A stretch of DNA of 64,000 nucleotides from Hydrogenophaga sp. (lineage in GTDB: Bacteria; Pseudomonadota; Gammaproteobacteria; Burkholderiales; Burkholderiaceae_C), in NCBI RefSeq assembly GCF_018780385.1, contig NZ_JADMJO010000048.1, forward strand, positions 62,001-126,000. The letters are read 5' to 3'. This document shows, piece after piece, positions 9,596 through 16,848 of the stretch. Below the pieces are notes generated by a model. It did not search any database. It was not told where the DNA came from and saw only the letters and a list, made by a program, of their open reading frames with translations. The translations under genes and the position numbers were made by a program. Positions within the stretch are counted from its first letter, which is position 1. Every line of letters starts with the position of its first letter.

Positions 9596-10099
9596 CTAGC
9601 TGTTTGGGTACTGTCGATATTGGAAGGACAAGTGACTCGCGAACGTGGCGCAACAAGTCCCGACGAACGCTTCCAACAGTTCCTTTGGATCAGAGGGGGC
9701 CACGTATGGACGAGATGAGCTCAGCTTCTGCAAGTAATCTGCCAGTGGTTGCAGTGCCTCCATGTCAAGCTTGATTTCCAACCGGTGACTGATCTTGTTC
9801 CGCAGCGCATTCAGGTGTTTGATTGCAGGTATGGGGTCGTACTTTTGGTCACTCACCAACACCTCCCACGTCACAAGATTGATCCGCTGGCCAAACGTCA
9901 GTCTTGGCTTCTCCCAATCGAGTTGTGGGATGGTCGCCTTCAGATACTCATCCAGGTAGTGCTCGATCAATAGATGGCACGTCAGAAAATAGCCGAGTAG
10001 CTCGTGATCAATTTCAGCAATTCGCTTCCAAGCCACTGAACCATCTTTGACGCCGTCAAACATCGGAGGGAGGTGTGGGCGTTTGGGTTCGTTCATCAT
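9596..10099 (-). CDS. HEPN-like domain protein, candidate RNase or nucleotidyltransferase partner
   Basis: 167 residues from the double ATG at 10099/10096. An upstream in-frame start at 10327 would add 76 Arg-rich residues that look non-coding, so it was not used, but no strong ribosome site is seen for either. The protein is mostly helical. It carries LNALRNKISH at residues 96-105, which gives R100-N101-x3-H105, matching the R(polar)x4-6H catalytic motif of HEPN ribonucleases. It ends with a helical Cys pair (GTCCATF). It lies 231 bp downstream of the DUF6527 gene on the same strand and may be the effector of the ubiquitin-like module. HEPN membership rests on one short motif and overall helicity. 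Confidence 0.5.
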   Translation of the reverse strand: MMNEPKRPHLPPMFDGVKDGSVAWKRIAEIDHELLGYFLTCHLLIEHYLDEYLKATIPQLDWEKPRLTFGQRINLVTWEVLVSDQKYDPIPAIKHLNALRNKISHRLEIKLDMEALQPLADYLQKLSSSRPYVAPSDPKELLEAFVGTCCATFASHLSFQYRQYPNS

Positions 10100-10330
10100 C
10101 AAATCGTACCAACGAACGGTACAGAAGTGGCCCCGCTTCTCATCGTCGTCGCGCGGCCGTCTGATGTCGCCCCATAAGCAGAAAGACGAATACCTGTCCA
10201 GATGTCCTACTTCGCGGAGCGCCCGACCACGCCTCAATCTTGAGCGCACAATTCTGTCAATTCTTGGGCGCGCTGCGACAAGAAAGGGACGACTTCCAAG
10301 TAGAAGGCGCCCCTTGGATTCCACCAATGG

Positions 10331-10726
10331 CTAGTCCAAACCGATCCATCGCTTTACGCGTGGCCACAGACCCTTTTGCCGCGCTCCGTTTTGCGCAAAA
10401 TACGCCTCGAGTTGCCTACGATCTCGAGAGCGCGCGGCCGCGACCTGCTGGTCGGTCCAATCACCCGCCCAATGGACTACACCTTCCCAGATGATGTAGT
10501 GAGACCGACAAGGGCGTTGCCAGTTGCCGATCGAGGGCCAAAGAGTTGGCCCCGCGCGGGATTCCTTGAGGTTCCATTCTGCCGGGCCGAGCGGAGTACG
10601 GATCTTCGAGCCGCACCCGCAGGCACACAAGTGCTGCGCTGTGCCGAACTCATGCGAGACGTAGAGCAACCCGGTTTGAAGTTGATCAGGCATGTAGTGC
10701 ACGTGCAGGACGTCAATCCTCTTCAT
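10331..10726 (-). CDS. DUF6527 family protein of a ubiquitin-like conjugation operon
   Basis: 131 residues. The conserved core is easy to see: VHYMPDQLQTGLLYVS near the N-terminus, HLCACGCGSKIRTPL (Cys34, Cys36, Cys38, His32), then PSIGNWQRPCRSHY (Ser65, Cys73, Ser75, His76). The four cysteines and histidines could bind zinc. From memory, this family travels with multiubiquitin and ThiF genes in 'Bub' operons and may be a Ser-His protease that processes the ubiquitin-like protein; this should be checked. The gene overlaps the E1-like gene by 14 bp, so translation is probably coupled. The tail after residue 95 is basic and poorly conserved. Confidence 0.8.
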   Translation of the reverse strand: MKRIDVLHVHYMPDQLQTGLLYVSHEFGTAQHLCACGCGSKIRTPLGPAEWNLKESRAGPTLWPSIGNWQRPCRSHYIIWEGVVHWAGDWTDQQVAAARSRDRRQLEAYFAQNGARQKGLWPRVKRWIGLD

Positions 10727-11930
10727 CGGACCCCTTTCCGACGATTTTTAGGTCGCCAAGATCAAATAGCAGGTGGTAGAGCGGATCGGTCCGCACATAG
10801 AACCCCCGCAGCTGCTTGAAGAGCAACACGGCCAGTGCTGCGTTCAACGCGTTGAGCTCAGCGATTTGAACGTTGGTGCGGTACAAGTTTTCCGGACCAT
10901 CCCCCATCTCCGCCAAGCCCATGTCTCGCACTTTCCGCGCCTCTTCAGGCGAGTAGTAGGTCACCCTCAACATTCCATTCAATGGACCGCCTGAGCGCTT
11001 CAAGCCCATGCCGATATCGATGAAAGGGATCTCCTTGGCGATCAGCAGATCGAAGATCGCTGATCGTGCGGAGCCCTTGTCGACGCAGACGAAGGCGAAC
11101 GTCACGCCCTCGAACGCGTCGCCAGACTCCCCGTCGATATAGCGCGACTCCAGCTTCAAGCCAGAGCGGAAGCTCTCGTAGCGAGCTTGGTAGACCACAG
11201 CCTTTAGTTGGCCTAGCTCGGACTCGGTCAACCTGCCGGGCGATCGGAAGGCGTTGTGGACGTGGAATGCATCGCCATCGAAACCCCGTATCTCGCGCGC
11301 CGGCGTCTTGACTAGGTAGTCCAGCGCATAGGCACCTGAGCCACCAAGACCTACGATGGCGATTACCTCATCTTCGAACTTGTTCGAAAGGTCCGCGATC
11401 TCCGCCTTGGACGTGAGGGCGTCTCGGAACTTGAAGACTGAAGGCGGCGGCTCGTCTTCCACAGACTTGAACGTCAGCGGCGAGGCGTCATGCTTGTGGG
11501 CAGCCGGCCCGCAGATGATCGCCACGTAACTTTCTATCTTGTCGAAGAAGTCTTTGAAGGTACTCCAAGCCCCCGCCGTGTGTGGCTTGTTGGAGAACCT
11601 GCGCTCGACCACGATGTCTTTGCATGCGTCGCTCAGGCTGAGCGTGTGTGTGCCCGCGTCGATCGCAGGGATAGGCAAGCCGTCCAGGCCGCAGGGGTGC
11701 TCCCCCGCGAATAGGATGGTGTGATCCTCCTGCGTCATCAGCGTGGCGTCGACCGGGACCATCTTGGTGGCTATGGCGCCCCGGCGTAGCGCTCCGTGCT
11801 GGTCAAGGTAGGGGACGTCGCGAATGATCAGGCAGTTGCTGTCAAACGCGATGGCGTACCCCTTCTCGACCAGCCGGGCGAGGTCAGCGTTACGACTGAC
11901 CAGTTTCCGAAACAGTGAAGCGGATGCCAT
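10713..11930 (-). CDS. ThiF/E1-like adenylyltransferase with N-terminal DUF6791-type domain
   Basis: 405 residues in two parts. Residues 1-160 resemble the DUF6791 domain found in front of bacterial ThiF proteins (NADLARLVEKGYAI, VPYLDQHGALRRG, ILFAGEHPC). Residues about 185-385 are the Rossmann-type adenylation domain, with the nucleotide loop AIVGLGGSG (Gly194-Gly199), the acidic residue in GFDGD (Asp218), HNAFRSPG, and CVDKGSAR with the magnesium-binding Asp284. E1-like enzymes adenylate the C-terminus of a ubiquitin-like protein. No CxxC zinc pair and no obvious catalytic cysteine follow the adenylation core, so thioester transfer may be absent or use another residue. The start overlaps the ubiquitin-like gene by 41 bp. 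Confidence 0.85.
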   Translation of the reverse strand: MASASLFRKLVSRNADLARLVEKGYAIAFDSNCLIIRDVPYLDQHGALRRGAIATKMVPVDATLMTQEDHTILFAGEHPCGLDGLPIPAIDAGTHTLSLSDACKDIVVERRFSNKPHTAGAWSTFKDFFDKIESYVAIICGPAAHKHDASPLTFKSVEDEPPPSVFKFRDALTSKAEIADLSNKFEDEVIAIVGLGGSGAYALDYLVKTPAREIRGFDGDAFHVHNAFRSPGRLTESELGQLKAVVYQARYESFRSGLKLESRYIDGESGDAFEGVTFAFVCVDKGSARSAIFDLLIAKEIPFIDIGMGLKRSGGPLNGMLRVTYYSPEEARKVRDMGLAEMGDGPENLYRTNVQIAELNALNAALAVLLFKQLRGFYVRTDPLYHLLFDLGDLKIVGKGSDEED

Positions 11931-12141
11931 CTTTCACTTTCACGGATGCGCCAGGCACGAGGATCCCCTCGGGCTTCTCGCCATGTCCCTTGGTCCACTT
12001 CACGGAATACGTGATGTTTGACTGCGGGGTGTAGTCGGGGACTTCCAGCTTGACCACTTGGTCGTAAGAAATGTCCGTGTTCTTTGGCCAGTCGTAGGGT
12101 TTTCCCTCCACGACGATCGTCACAGTTTTGTCGTTACCCAT
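11890..12141 (-). CDS. Ubiquitin-like protein, single 'multiubiquitin' domain
   Basis: 83 residues. The start at 12141 has a TGGAG ribosome site 8 bp upstream; the longer frame to 12315 is not protein-like. The sequence carries multiubiquitin landmarks: VTIVVEGKPYDW, ISYDQVVKLEVPDY, TYSVKWTKGHG, PEGILVPGASVKVKDG and the final strand IRFTVSETGQS. Many relatives contain two or more tandem copies; this one has a single copy. The C-terminus lacks the Gly-Gly of eukaryotic ubiquitin and has a short tail that a protease might remove. As first gene of the overlapping Ubl-E1-DUF6527 set it is the expected conjugated modifier. Confidence 0.82.
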   Translation of the reverse strand: MGNDKTVTIVVEGKPYDWPKNTDISYDQVVKLEVPDYTPQSNITYSVKWTKGHGEKPEGILVPGASVKVKDGIRFTVSETGQS

Positions 12142-12180
12142 TTGAAACTCCAGTCTGGATGGGTGTTGAACAGCATCGCA

Positions 12181-12195
12181 ATGCGCAAAGCGCAT
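12181..12195. promoter_or_regulatory. Inverted repeat upstream of ubiquitin-like operon
   Basis: ATGCGC-AAA-GCGCAT is a perfect 6-bp inverted repeat 40 bp upstream of the ubiquitin-like start. It could be an operator or part of the 5' leader. No assigned binding protein. Confidence 0.4.
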
Positions 12196-12215
12196 GCGAA
12201 TCGAGGGTTTACGCA

Positions 12216-12235
12216 GCCGGCAGGCCTGTGCCGGC
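12216..12235. promoter_or_regulatory. GC-rich inverted repeat upstream of ubiquitin-like operon
   Basis: GCCGGCA and TGCCGGC arms flank a 6-bp centre. The repeat lies between the ubiquitin-like gene and the divergent small-RNA promoter, where a regulator could control both. Confidence 0.4.
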
Positions 12236-12248
12236 GCTGTAAGCACTC

Positions 12249-12277
12249 TTGACTGGAGATAACTAGCTGTGGACAAT
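12249..12277 (+). promoter_or_regulatory. Sigma-70 promoter of small RNA candidate 1
   Basis: A -35 box TTGACT (12249-12254) and a -10 box GACAAT (12272-12277) are separated by exactly 17 bp. Expected transcription start is near 12284. Confidence 0.6.
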
Positions 12278-12283
12278 CGCAGA

Positions 12284-12356
12284 CGCCAATCCGGCGAGTC
12301 CAAACAGCTCGTCACCCCGCGGCCGAATGCTTCAGTATTCGGCCGCTTTTTATTTT
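12284..12356 (+). ncRNA. Small RNA candidate 1, about 73 nt, between the Ubl operon and the HigBA operon
   Basis: A consensus-like promoter is followed about 35 bp later by a perfect 10-bp stem (GCGGCCGAAT / ATTCGGCCGC) and a T-rich tract, with no open frame of useful size in between. The RNA would contain a short CGCCAATCCGGCG hairpin, an unpaired GAGTCCAAACAGCTC-like stretch and the terminator stem. It is divergent from the ubiquitin-like gene and convergent with the HigA/ImmA-like gene. Function is unknown: a regulator of either operon, or a decoy or sensor RNA, are options. Confidence 0.5.
12319..12356 (+). terminator. Rho-independent terminator (+ strand)
   Basis: Perfect 10-bp GC-rich stem at 12319-12328 and 12337-12346, an 8-nt loop, then TTTTTATTTT. 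The T tract is on the + strand, so it ends rightward transcription. No rightward protein gene precedes it, which is why a small RNA is proposed. Confidence 0.8.
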
Positions 12357-12395
12357 GGTGTCTTCATAGTCGCCCTCCTCATGTTTCATTTGTCG

Positions 12396-13634
12396 TCATT
12401 GAAGTTGATCTTCGAAATAGGGCTTCACCGAGCCGGCAGCCGTGATGAGGCTCGAGAGTAGGCGCCAATTTCCCGTGTTGTGACGGACCCGGCCAGCCAC
12501 GATGCACGGATGCACGCCGGCTTCCCGTGCAAGATCGATGGCGTCCTCGGTCGAGTGCGACAGCCTCACGCGTGACTTTTCCCACATCGATGAGGGGATC
12601 AACGCTTCCTGCGCCCCGGCATCGGCCTCGTCCTCTTGAATCTGTCCCTTGCGCGCCTTGTCGTCTAGGTTGTCCGCAATAAACAGATGGTCGTTGTTCA
12701 AGTGCTTCTGGATATGGACCATCTCATGCAGTAGGGCGAACCAGAAGTTATCGAGGCGATCGTGCCGCAGCGTCAATGCCACGATGGGCGCACCAGCGGC
12801 CATCATTGCGGCGCCATCCAAATACGTCTTCTTGAAGCGCTCCTCCACGACCAAGCAGATACCATGAGCGGAAAGATACTCCCGCGCGAGTTGCGGGCCG
12901 TTTTCATGTTTTGACTTCTGCGCCAGCTTCCGTAGCCAAGTGTTGTTGATCAATCCGGGAACAAAAGCTTTCTTCGGGGGGAAGCGGCTTGCCTTCTGAA
13001 CCACGGCCGCCCTCCAGACGAGTAGCGCGCAGTCGTCCATGGTGCGCCCACCGCTCTGAAAAAGGCGCGCGCGGAGAAACGCTGGTTCCTTGGCCAGGCC
13101 GGCAACACGAGCGAGAAATTTCTTCACCTCCGCAGCAGCATGCTCCTGTGCCTTCTGCCCGCGACCATCAATCGCGGGCAGAAGGCCGCGATCACTCATC
13201 TCTTTCAAAGGAAACTTTTGCACATCGAGGTCTGGTTCGGATGGCTCCCCGCTGCTGCCCAATCCGCTGACATCAGCAATCAATGCGCGGGCGGGAATTC
13301 CTAGGCCGTTATGCAGGCGCCGGATCATCTGGATGCTCAGCGGAAGCTTGCCGCTCATCACCTCTGAGACCTTGGACGGCGAACCGAGATACGGCTCCAT
13401 GTCCTTGCGCGTGAGCTTTTGCTGCGCCATGCGGAACTCGATGGCCTCGATGGCCGTGACTTGCGGCTCAGTGGTGCGCTTAGCTTCGTAGTCCCCAATC
13501 ACCAGGCACAGAAGCTCGAATTCGGCCTCCAGATCACTGCCTGCAGGGCGTCTCATGCTCATCAGAGCCGACAGTCGCTCTAAGGCGGCGTCGTAGTCGC
13601 GTTCGTTCTTCAGTACTCGGATTTTTAAGGTCAT
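12396..13634 (-). CDS. HigA-like antitoxin fused to ImmA/IrrE metallopeptidase domain
   Basis: 412 residues. The N-terminal part (1-120) is HigA-like, with conserved VTAIEAIEFRMAQQKLTRKD and an XRE helix-turn-helix (KVSEVMSGKLPLSIQMIRRL). The C-terminal part (about 230-400) is an ImmA/IrrE zinc peptidase with HEMVH at 303-307 and a downstream acidic EDEAD (334-338) as likely third ligand. ImmA-type domains cleave repressors or antitoxins in response to stress. The start overlaps the HigB-like stop as ATGA. The N-terminal DNA-binding part probably represses the operon through the inverted repeat at 13933-13974. The ubiquitin-like operon begins 254 bp downstream on the same strand. Confidence 0.85.
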   Translation of the reverse strand: MTLKIRVLKNERDYDAALERLSALMSMRRPAGSDLEAEFELLCLVIGDYEAKRTTEPQVTAIEAIEFRMAQQKLTRKDMEPYLGSPSKVSEVMSGKLPLSIQMIRRLHNGLGIPARALIADVSGLGSSGEPSEPDLDVQKFPLKEMSDRGLLPAIDGRGQKAQEHAAAEVKKFLARVAGLAKEPAFLRARLFQSGGRTMDDCALLVWRAAVVQKASRFPPKKAFVPGLINNTWLRKLAQKSKHENGPQLAREYLSAHGICLVVEERFKKTYLDGAAMMAAGAPIVALTLRHDRLDNFWFALLHEMVHIQKHLNNDHLFIADNLDDKARKGQIQEDEADAGAQEALIPSSMWEKSRVRLSHSTEDAIDLAREAGVHPCIVAGRVRHNTGNWRLLSSLITAAGSVKPYFEDQLQ

Positions 13635-13927
13635 GCCTTGCTCCTCGCCCTTGCACGGGCACTAGTTTGGCCGACTTGCTTCCACACGCGTTCGACGAGC
13701 AAGACCCCGCCGCGGTACTCTGCTTTCACCTTCAATTTGTAGATCCTGTTCATGGTGAAGAGAATTTGCCCACCTTCAATGACCGCGTCCACGAAGCTGG
13801 CGCGGACCTCTACCGGACCCGTCCATTGCGCTTCTTCCGCCTCCATGCGCCAAGCTCCAATCGGTGCGCGAGCGTCTTCGTTCTCTTGAACGAAGACGTC
13901 GAGTCGGAGTTTGCCAAGGAGGAGCAT
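13631..13927 (-). CDS. HigB-like (RelE/ParE superfamily) toxin
   Basis: 98 residues. It aligns by eye with HigB mRNA interferases: an acidic N-terminus, APIGAWRMEAEEAQWTGP (relatives have PLxAWYxEVKKADWxxP), VRASFVDAVIEGGQILFTM (relatives have AQYRSASIL..NRVVFNI), YKLKVKAEYRGGVLLVERV, then a basic tail. HigB toxins cleave mRNA on the ribosome. The relatives' terminal GTHxxYD motif is replaced here by WKQVGQTSARARARSKA, so activity may be altered. It precedes its antitoxin, as usual for higBA, and has its own promoter. Confidence 0.7.
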   Translation of the reverse strand: MLLLGKLRLDVFVQENEDARAPIGAWRMEAEEAQWTGPVEVRASFVDAVIEGGQILFTMNRIYKLKVKAEYRGGVLLVERVWKQVGQTSARARARSKA

Positions 13928-13932
13928 AAAGG

Positions 13933-13979
13933 TTTCCTGATTTAGGAGTGATTATAAATGTCCAAATTCAGGAAGTAAA
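13933..13979 (-). promoter_or_regulatory. Promoter and operator of the HigB-HigA/ImmA operon
   Basis: Read on the - strand, TTTACT (-35, 13979-13974) and TATAAT (-10, 13956-13951) are 17 bp apart. An inverted repeat, TTTCCTGATTT (13933-13943) and AAATTCAGGAA (13964-13974), flanks the -10 box; this is the expected layout for autorepression by the HigA-like protein. Confidence 0.7.
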
Positions 13980-14678
13980 CCCCCGGGGCCTTTCGCGCGA
14001 AATTGAGGGCGATCACGCGCGCATGTGCCGATTTGATGCGCGACGCGGGCAAAATATGCGACTTGCAACAAGTGACGTAGACCGATACGCGTTCAAGGGC
14101 GCAGGCCGGCATTGGCGGGCGGATCTTCGCGAGCTTCTCTATATTTGGCGAGCCTCATCGGGGAGTGCAAGCCCTCGCAGAAGCAGCACCTGCTGCGTTG
14201 CGGTCAAGTTTGCAGAAGCGTTTGCGGTCTAACCCTGGGTATCAGCCAAGAGGCCCGGTGCCATAAGAGCTAAGAGGCCGAAAAGCATATTGCTTGCTTA
14301 CCATTGCGCCATACCCTTCGGGCGGCTTCGCTCACGCTCGGCGTGCCGCCCAATCTAGCCTCGCTCGGAGGCACGAAAGCTCTTTCAGAACTTTGACAAG
14401 TTCTGGCTTGTCGCCTGCGGCGGTCCAGCCGCAGCGGCGACGATGTAGAGCAGTCGTTCACGCATCGAGAGTTTGTGATCGATCGCGATTGCGCGCATGT
14501 CGGCCGTTCGTGGCGATAGTTCGACCGACAGCAACCGCTGCACCACGGTCGTAGACCGAGGTGCAATAGAAATCCTCATCGGGTGCGAGAGTCGCCACCG
14601 CAATCGAGTAGATCCGTGAGCCACCCACTTGCGTTTTGGGATCGGCGGTACGAGCATTTGCATGATTACCACTCTGCA
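13980..14678. other. Gene-poor junction between HigBA operon and TnsD-like gene
   Basis: About 700 bp with no convincing gene. Short frames on both strands lack family features or ribosome sites. One inverted repeat (GGGCGGC / GCCGCCC, about 14328-14352) is visible. It separates the toxin-antitoxin/ubiquitin-like block from the transposition genes and may be scar or regulatory DNA. Confidence 0.4.
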
Positions 14679-16421
14679 ATGGAAATACCTGTGGAGCAAG
14701 AGCCCGCGCCGATCAGAACACTTGACCGACCGCTGCTGTCGTGGCTGCCTGGTGAAACGCTGTTCAGTCTTGTTTCCCGCCACCATCGTCTGTGGGGTCA
14801 CGATGCTCCCTGGCGCACAGCAGATGCTCTTTTTGGGGGGCGGCGAATTGGCGTACATCACGATTTTCCAAGTGGCCTTGGCCGCTTTTGTGCCATCACT
14901 CATGGGTTGCTCGGAGATGTGCAGAGTGTTGGTCGGGAAAGAACCTTGCTCAGGTATTACCTCCCATTTCTTGCACCAGACCTGACGGTGGGAGCCTTGT
15001 CGACCATGCAAGGCGACTCTGTCGCCCATCTCAAGTTTCGTCTCGGACTTCTTACCGGTCGATTCGGGGCCAACCACGCGCTGAAGGCGTGTCTGTCATG
15101 CATGCGCGATGACTTTGAGCAATACGGTTGGTACTACTGGCATCTTGAACATCAGTATCCCGGAGTGTGGATGTGCCGACACCACGGTACACCCATCCTT
15201 CGATCCACCGTCAAGTCCACGGGTGTCGAGCGATTTGGATGGCATCTTCCTGACATTAGTCGCCTGGTGCAGGACTGGCCACATGACACATACCCCGATG
15301 AGGGAGCACTCGTTGCATTCTCGGAGCTGGTGTCAGCTCTTGTGGAGCTGCCAGTTGAGGATGGGTGGCTGAGCCGCAACGTCGTGCAGGGCCAAGTGAA
15401 AAATTGTATTGAGGAGCGTGGATGGCTAAGTCCCAATGGGACAGTCATGCTCAATGCAATGGCAAAGAGCTTTCTGGCTTTTAGTAAGCCTTTGCGCATC
15501 CTTCCAGAGCTCTCGATGCTTCCCAGCAATCTCGATGAGGCAACTGCGCATGTCAGCCACCTGCTACGTCCGATCAGAACAGGCTCTCACCCTCTGCGCT
15601 TGTTGTTGGCACTCAAATGGGTATTCCAAGAACCCGAGGACTTCGTAAAGAGGTACCTCGTACCGCTCCCCGCATGTCGGAATCAACGCACGGACTCGAC
15701 AGGCACCGCTCCCTTCGCCGGGACGAAGAGGGCTGAGCACGAAAAGCACAGCCAGGTGCTGGCCATGATCAAAAAAGGCACCTCAGCCCGTTCGGCAGCA
15801 AAAGTATCGGGCGTGGATGTCGGGACAGTCATGGCATGGGCTGTTAAGGCGGGCTTTTGTGTTTCACGACGTCCTAAACGGTTGAAGTCAGAGGTGCTGG
15901 TTCTTCTGATAAATGACCTTCAAAGAGGTACCGGTCGCAAGGAGGCCGCCCTACAACATGGTGTGTCGCTCGCCACGATTTCGAGAGTCTTCCAGTCCTA
16001 CCCGAGCGTCCACGCGGAGTGGAAAGCAGCACGCGATACAGCTGCCCGACATCAGGCTCGGCAAGACTGGGCATTGGTAGTTGCAGCCTATCCCCACATC
16101 GGAACCACATTGCTCCGCGCCATGAGTCCCTGTGCATATTCATGGCTGTATCGGAACGATCGTGACTGGCTCAAATTGCATTCCGGGAGCATCAAAGTGT
16201 CGCGCCCACCTAGAACTTCGCGAGTTCGTTGGGATGAACGAGACACTGCACTCAGTGCTGCCGTGCAACAGGCGGTGCTGCGACTCCATGAACAAGATAA
16301 CGGCAAACAGCTGCGACTTTGGCAAATTTTCCAAGCTGTTCCTGAGTTGAAACGGAGGCTCTCCGCACTTCATCGACTTGTGTTGACCAAGCGTGTCCTG
16401 GAGCAGGCATTGCGTAGGTAG
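14679..16421 (+). CDS. TnsD/TniQ family transposon target-selection protein (long form)
   Basis: 580 residues from the ATG at 14679 (an upstream start at 14583 is possible; neither has a clear ribosome site). The N-terminal TniQ domain begins SWLPGETLFSLVSRHHRLWG. The zinc knuckle has C138xxC141 and C166xxH169 (CLSCMRDD then WMCRHHG). Residues about 350-580 are a TnsD-type C-terminal region with helix-turn-helix segments (GTSARSAAKVSGVDVGTVMAWAVKAG and a similar block GTGRKEAALQHGVSLATISRVF). TnsD proteins bind a fixed chromosomal site and recruit TnsC to it. No CRISPR genes accompany it. Confidence 0.88.
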   Translation: MEIPVEQEPAPIRTLDRPLLSWLPGETLFSLVSRHHRLWGHDAPWRTADALFGGRRIGVHHDFPSGLGRFCAITHGLLGDVQSVGRERTLLRYYLPFLAPDLTVGALSTMQGDSVAHLKFRLGLLTGRFGANHALKACLSCMRDDFEQYGWYYWHLEHQYPGVWMCRHHGTPILRSTVKSTGVERFGWHLPDISRLVQDWPHDTYPDEGALVAFSELVSALVELPVEDGWLSRNVVQGQVKNCIEERGWLSPNGTVMLNAMAKSFLAFSKPLRILPELSMLPSNLDEATAHVSHLLRPIRTGSHPLRLLLALKWVFQEPEDFVKRYLVPLPACRNQRTDSTGTAPFAGTKRAEHEKHSQVLAMIKKGTSARSAAKVSGVDVGTVMAWAVKAGFCVSRRPKRLKSEVLVLLINDLQRGTGRKEAALQHGVSLATISRVFQSYPSVHAEWKAARDTAARHQARQDWALVVAAYPHIGTTLLRAMSPCAYSWLYRNDRDWLKLHSGSIKVSRPPRTSRVRWDERDTALSAAVQQAVLRLHEQDNGKQLRLWQIFQAVPELKRRLSALHRLVLTKRVLEQALRR

Positions 16422-16477
16422 CCACTGGTTGCGAGCTACTTTGAGATTCCACCCGGAGATGACCAAACGGATCTTAC

Positions 16478-16512
16478 TTGCATTCATAAATGCATTTCAG
16501 TATGCTTAATGC
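16478..16512 (+). promoter_or_regulatory. Promoter and operator of the XRE-TniQ2 pair, likely leaderless
   Basis: TTGCAT (-35, 16478-16483) and TATGCT (-10, 16501-16506) are 17 bp apart, and the ATG at 16513 lies 7 bp after the -10 box, so the mRNA is probably leaderless. TGCATT-CATA-AATGCA (16479-16494) is a perfect inverted repeat over the -35/spacer, and ATGCATT / AATGCAT arms recur around the -10 box. This suits autorepression by the XRE protein. Confidence 0.65.
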
Positions 16513-16848
16513 ATGATCGAAACAGGATGGCAAGCTCGTATCCATCGCGCCGCGGAGATCGCGCGGCACCAAGGTCTGACACAGGCAGAGATTGCTCACG
16601 CTGTCAGTGCCAGCCAGCCCCAGGTCAGCAGAATTCTTTCGGGTCGAGGTCTGCGCAGGTCCAGGCTCCTTGAAGAAGTCTGCCTCTACATCGAACGATC
16701 GGGGGGCGGTGTGACTGCAGACGCAGTTCGGAGCAACGTGGAATTGGTCGAGGCCCTCACGCTCACGTGGGACGGCTCTGCGTCTCATTCGCGGGCACTG
16801 GCGACGGTGATTCGGTCCCTCTCCGCTCTTCGGGGAGGATCTTCATGA
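16513..16848 (+). CDS. Small XRE-family DNA-binding protein in transposition operon
   Basis: 111 residues with a helix-turn-helix at about 10-45 (AEIARHQGLTQAEIAHAVSASQPQVSRILSGRG). The rest is helical and has no known domain. Its stop overlaps the start of the second TniQ as ATGA, and it is first in that two-gene operon. It may be the autorepressor acting on the palindromes at 16479-16512, or a DNA-binding partner for the short TniQ, which lacks a TnsD C-terminal region. Confidence 0.8.
   Translation: MIETGWQARIHRAAEIARHQGLTQAEIAHAVSASQPQVSRILSGRGLRRSRLLEEVCLYIERSGGGVTADAVRSNVELVEALTLTWDGSASHSRALATVIRSLSALRGGSS

Noticed and set aside
9213-9656. Leftward open frame of about 440 bp interrupted by one TGA at 9450-9452
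   Set aside because: No recognisable domain, overlaps the end of the HEPN-like gene in another frame, and no ribosome site. It could be a gene remnant, but the evidence is too weak.
13948-14232. Possible small protein on the + strand
   Set aside because: Starts inside the HigBA operator, has no ribosome site and no family-like features.
14385-14680. Short leftward frames upstream of the TnsD-like gene
   Set aside because: Low-quality sequence, no domains, overlap the TnsD leader; not supported as genes.
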